Part shown: piece after piece, positions 61,300 to 64,000 of the stretch
Layout of the letters: the number at the start of each line of letters is the position of its first letter
Numbering within the stretch: position 1 is the first letter of the stretch
Source: an uncultured Flavobacteriaceae bacterium
Lineage (GTDB): Bacteria > Bacteroidota > Bacteroidia > Flavobacteriales > Flavobacteriaceae
Reading direction: 5' to 3'
NCBI GenBank assembly: GCA_938073895.1
Contig: CALJFB010000015.1
Location: 39,711-103,710, forward strand
Length of the DNA: 64,000 nucleotides
Translations under genes and position numbers: made by a program
Notes under the pieces: generated by a model
The model's database searches: none
What the model was told of the DNA's origin: nothing
The model's input: the letters and a program-made list of their open reading frames with translations, nothing else

Positions 61300-61932
61300 T
61301 TAATTTAAATCTATAATTACATCTCCTAAAGTCTTTCTTACTTTTTTAAGATCAGCCATAAAATCATCGTTAGCTCTATATCCAATAGGCATTACAAGAA
61401 CCGATTTTAGATTTTGTTTTTCTAATTGAAATTTTTCATCATAATCTTTGGCCGAAAATCCTTCCATTGGACAAGCGTCTATACCTAAAGTAGCACAAAC
61501 CGTTAGTAAATTACCTAAAGCTATGTAGGCTTGCTTAGTAGCCCATAATTCAATATCCTCTTGACTCTTGTTTTCGAAATCTGATATTAAATAATCTCTA
61601 AACCCTTTTAAAACATTATCGGGCGTATTTCTAATAGTTTTTATGTTATTAAAATATGACATAATAAAATCAGTATCTATTTTGGTGTCTATACATAAAA
61701 CCAAAATATGTGATGCTTGAGCCACTTGCTGTTGATTCATAGTTATTGAAACTAAATCAGCTTGAAGTGCTTTATTTTTAATTAAAGCTAATTTTATTGG
61801 CTGTAACCCATAAGATGTTGGTGTTAAATTAAAGGCTTCTTTTATGGTTTTAATATCTAAATCAGATACTAACTTATTGGAATCAAACTTTTTAGTAGCA
61901 TATCTAAATTTTAACGCTTCAATAATGGACAT
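61300..61932 (-). CDS. nitroreductase family NAD(P)H-dependent oxidoreductase
   Basis: 210 residues, nitroreductase fold. The N-terminal IEALKFRYATKKFDSNK holds the FMN-binding RYATKKFD pattern; ACPMEGFSAKDYDEKF and PIGYRANDD match NfsB-like enzymes. FMN-dependent reduction of nitro compounds or quinones. It precedes the aminotransferase by five bases, so they are probably co-transcribed. A CAAAAATA at 61950-61957 may be its -7 element (TATTTTTG). Confidence 0.9.
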   Translation of the reverse strand: MSIIEALKFRYATKKFDSNKLVSDLDIKTIKEAFNLTPTSYGLQPIKLALIKNKALQADLVSITMNQQQVAQASHILVLCIDTKIDTDFIMSYFNNIKTIRNTPDNVLKGFRDYLISDFENKSQEDIELWATKQAYIALGNLLTVCATLGIDACPMEGFSAKDYDEKFQLEKQNLKSVLVMPIGYRANDDFMADLKKVRKTLGDVIIDLN

Positions 61933-62038
61933 ATTTTTTATTTTTTTTACAAAAATAACGATAGAAATACATTAAACACACTATTTTTAATACTTTATAT
62001 TTCATACGAAAAAAAATAAAAAAAAAGTATGCTTTTTG

Positions 62039-62070
62039 TTTGAATAGATTAAAAAAGGTTTATATATTTG
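62039..62070 (+). promoter_or_regulatory. promoter of tRNA-Ser
   Basis: TTTG at 62039-62042, a 20-base spacer, TATATTTG at 62063-62070, followed by CACTCGCA as at tRNA-His. Confidence 0.75.
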
Positions 62071-62106
62071 CACTCGCATTACGGTAATAATCGTAAATAG
62101 CACTCA

Positions 62107-62191
62107 GGAGAAGTGGCAGAGTGGTCGAATGCGGCAGTCTTGAAAACTGTTGAGGGTCACACCTCCGGGGGTTCGAATCCCTCATTCTCCG
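62107..62191 (+). tRNA. tRNA-Ser (anticodon UGA)
   Basis: 85 bases with an acceptor stem GGAGAAG, anticodon stem GCAGT/ACTGT around loop CTTGAAA (anticodon TGA), a long variable arm typical of tRNA-Ser (TGAGGGTCACACCTCC) and T arm GGGGG TTCGAAT CCCTC. The discriminator is G at 62191. CCA is not encoded. The lowest acceptor pair (7-66) is G-A. Confidence 0.95.
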
Positions 62192-62199
62192 CAAAAGCT

Positions 62200-62238
62200 A
62201 AACCTTAACTATTGTTTATCAGTATGTTAAGGTTTTTT
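62200..62238 (+). terminator. terminator after tRNA-Ser
   Basis: Stem AAACCTTAAC / GTTAAGGTTT separated by a loop of about 16 bases, then a T run. Confidence 0.8.
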
Positions 62239-62435
62239 GTTTTTGTACTTAACCCATATCTAGCCTATTATTTTCAATATTATATATTTAATATTAAGTC
62301 TGTAAAATGTTTTATTTACAGTGATAGTAAGATATTTTTACATATTCACTTGCATTTACAAATAAAAAAGTTCACAACTTTGTGAATTAAATATAATATA
62401 TACCAAAATTGAACAAACTATTAAATGTATTTTAT

Positions 62436-62443
62436 TACTTTTG
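62436..62443 (+). promoter_or_regulatory. -7 element of the FISUMP gene
   Basis: TACTTTTG, 22 bases before the ATG at 62466. A TTG at 62409 lies slightly further away than usual (24-base spacer). Confidence 0.45.
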
Positions 62444-62465
62444 ATGTTCAACCAATTTAATTGAA

Positions 62466-64000
62466 ATGAAAAATTTGCTCTGGGGGTTATTTGCTTTTGC
62501 AGTTATAGCCCATGCACAAGATACTGTTACAGATATTGATGGAAACACGTACGATTACTTAACCTATGGCACACAACAATGGACCGTTGAAAATGCTGCA
62601 ATGGAAACCTATCGTGATGGAACCCCTATTCCACAGATTACGGATGCCACACAATGGACTAACCTTACTACAGGGGCTTGGTGTTATTATGACAATGATC
62701 CAACCAAAGGAAAACTTTACAATTGGTATGCAGTAGCAGGAATTCATAATGCAGCCTCTTTGTCTGATCCATCGCTTAGAAAAGAACTTGCACCAGAAGG
62801 CTGGCATGTCCCTACGGATGCTGAATGGACCACTTTAGAAGAACATCTCATAGCCAATGGTTATAATTATGATGGGACTACCACAGGAAATAAAATAGCC
62901 AAATCAATGGCATCCACATCAGATTGGTTAAACTCAACTAATACCGGTGCTCCAGGGAATAATCAATCATTAAATAATAGTAGCAATTTTAATGTTTTAC
63001 CCCATGGTTACAGAAATTTAAATGGTGTTTTTTATGAAGAAAGTTATGATGGGATAGTATGGAGTTCGACAGTTGATGATCCAACACATTCATGGAACAG
63101 AATAATTTACTCAGATCAAAATAGTGTTATAAGAAATAATGGTTATTCAAAAAGTGGAAGTTCAGTTCGTTTTGTTCAAAACAGTAACGCCTGCTCAGAA
63201 GTTTCAATTAATGCCTCAGCTACAGAAGTCTGTGCAGGGGACAGTGTGGATTTAACGGTGAGTTCAGGGCTTACAGCTGGCACAACAGCGTGTACATCAG
63301 CAGACCTTCCAGCAAATTTACAAACTGGACTAGTGGGCTATTGGCCATTCTGCGGTAATGCCAATGATGAAAGTGGTAATGGGAATAATGGAACTGTGAA
63401 TGGTGCAACCCTCAGTACAGACCGATTTGGAAATCCCAATAGTGCTTATAGTTTTGATGGAGTTAACGATTACATTTCTTTGAATGATTCTTTTTTTAAT
63501 GGTAGTAGTTCTGTTACAGAGTTAACTCATTCGTTATGGTTTAACGTTTCTAATTATCCCACTAATGGATCCTACTCTTTCTCTACCAAAGAGGGTTACT
63601 GGAGAACGATAAGTTTTAGGCTAACATCAAATAATCAAATTAGATTTGCAGGTTCACAACCCTCTCCACAGCAATATTTTAATATTAATTCTCCACAAAA
63701 TATAGTTCCCATGAATTCATGGAACAACATCACTGTAACTTATCAAAATTCTACTTTGAAATTATATTTAAATGGTTCTTTAGTGGCAACAGAAACCATT
63801 GCTTTATCCTCCTTAAATTATTCCTATTTGGCAGCAGGAAACTCTACCTCTACAAATTTAATTGGAGCAAGCCACCCTGTATCACCAGGCTTAAAAGATT
63901 TTGTAGATGGTAAAATTGATGATTTTGCATTATGGAATAGAGCGCTCTCTGAAACAGAAGTTCAACAACTAGCCAATTCTTCAACTTACACTTGGTCCAC
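62466..64000 (+). CDS. FISUMP and LamG domain surface protein, 5' part
   Basis: The ATG at 62466 opens a frame with no stop to the right edge (over 510 codons), so the gene leaves the window. Signal peptide (AVIAHAQ). The FISUMP-type domain is recognised from IDGNTYDYLTYGTQQWTVEN, GKLYNWYAVAG, APEGWHVPTDAEWTTLEEHL and GSSVRFVQNS. A LamG/concanavalin-like domain follows (LVGYWPFCGNANDESGNGNN, FVDGKIDDFALWNRALSETE). FISUMP modules occur in surface proteins of Bacteroidota and Fibrobacter. A T9SS sorting end would be expected outside the window. Confidence 0.85.
   Translation, partial: MKNLLWGLFAFAVIAHAQDTVTDIDGNTYDYLTYGTQQWTVENAAMETYRDGTPIPQITDATQWTNLTTGAWCYYDNDPTKGKLYNWYAVAGIHNAASLSDPSLRKELAPEGWHVPTDAEWTTLEEHLIANGYNYDGTTTGNKIAKSMASTSDWLNSTNTGAPGNNQSLNNSSNFNVLPHGYRNLNGVFYEESYDGIVWSSTVDDPTHSWNRIIYSDQNSVIRNNGYSKSGSSVRFVQNSNACSEVSINASATEVCAGDSVDLTVSSGLTAGTTACTSADLPANLQTGLVGYWPFCGNANDESGNGNNGTVNGATLSTDRFGNPNSAYSFDGVNDYISLNDSFFNGSSSVTELTHSLWFNVSNYPTNGSYSFSTKEGYWRTISFRLTSNNQIRFAGSQPSPQQYFNINSPQNIVPMNSWNNITVTYQNSTLKLYLNGSLVATETIALSSLNYSYLAAGNSTSTNLIGASHPVSPGLKDFVDGKIDDFALWNRALSETEVQQLANSSTYTWS

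Overview
The window is a low-GC stretch of a Bacteroidota chromosome, most likely a marine member of the Flavobacteriaceae. Four things point there. Promoters follow the Bacteroidota pattern (TTG or TTTG, about 19-20 nt, then TAnnTTTG). Three giant secreted proteins belong to the type IX secretion/gliding family. Lipoproteins and signal peptides of the SAQ/NAQ and SSC type are common. Single genes such as bshB1, the fused CcsBA, the degenerate RibBA and the DUF4856/imelysin cluster are typical of this family. I cannot fix the genus.

Layout. 1-5500: the 3' part of the cytochrome c assembly gene ccsBA, two tiny membrane proteins, a decayed mscL, a 50-residue basic protein, rlmF and bshB1, tRNA-His, and a small lipoprotein. 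5500-13200: recQ, a small membrane protein and hutG in one leftward unit, a coiled-coil membrane protein, then hutI and fumC. 13700-14900: an outer-membrane protein gene broken by a nonsense codon and a one-base slip in a T run. 15200-18500: an acyl-CoA carboxylase beta subunit followed by two related secreted proteins. 18700-23900: a rightward redox operon (DoxX, FMN reductase, MarR, pirin), a 60-residue membrane protein, the ribosome-associated ABC-F protein EttA, and a metallo-beta-lactamase-fold lipoprotein. 24000-34300: three consecutive T9SS type B surface proteins built from Asp-rich, Cys-paired modules. 34350-41400: an ABC-2 exporter, a CHRD-cupredoxin lipoprotein, pepT, pyrD, a LysE exporter and HMG-CoA lyase.

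41480-48320 holds the most interesting block: a candidate metal-regulated locus with a Fur-like inverted repeat, a DUF4856 lipoprotein, an imelysin-like lipoprotein, an HTTM membrane protein overlapping a FecA-like TonB receptor, and a haem-binding-domain protein. A decayed imelysin C-terminus lies just downstream on the other strand. I read this as an iron or haem acquisition system whose mechanism, especially the role of the HTTM protein, is not established.

48800-61900 is mostly housekeeping: guaB, then a leftward envelope unit (diacylglycerol kinase, ftsK, lolA, an LptF-type permease with a duplicated C-terminal membrane module, and ribB with a dead GTP-cyclohydrolase domain). It also has an LTA-synthase-like sulfatase coupled to a tyrosine phosphatase, a DegT aminotransferase and a nitroreductase. 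62100-64000: tRNA-Ser(UGA), then the start of a FISUMP/LamG surface protein that leaves the window and looks richer in GC than everything before it.

Genes that may work together: the carboxyltransferase at 16.9 kb and HMG-CoA lyase at 40.5 kb fit leucine breakdown; hutG and hutI fit histidine breakdown; lolA, the LptF-like permease, the LTA-synthase-like protein and dgkA all serve the envelope. No CRISPR array, insertion sequence, rRNA or phage gene was seen.
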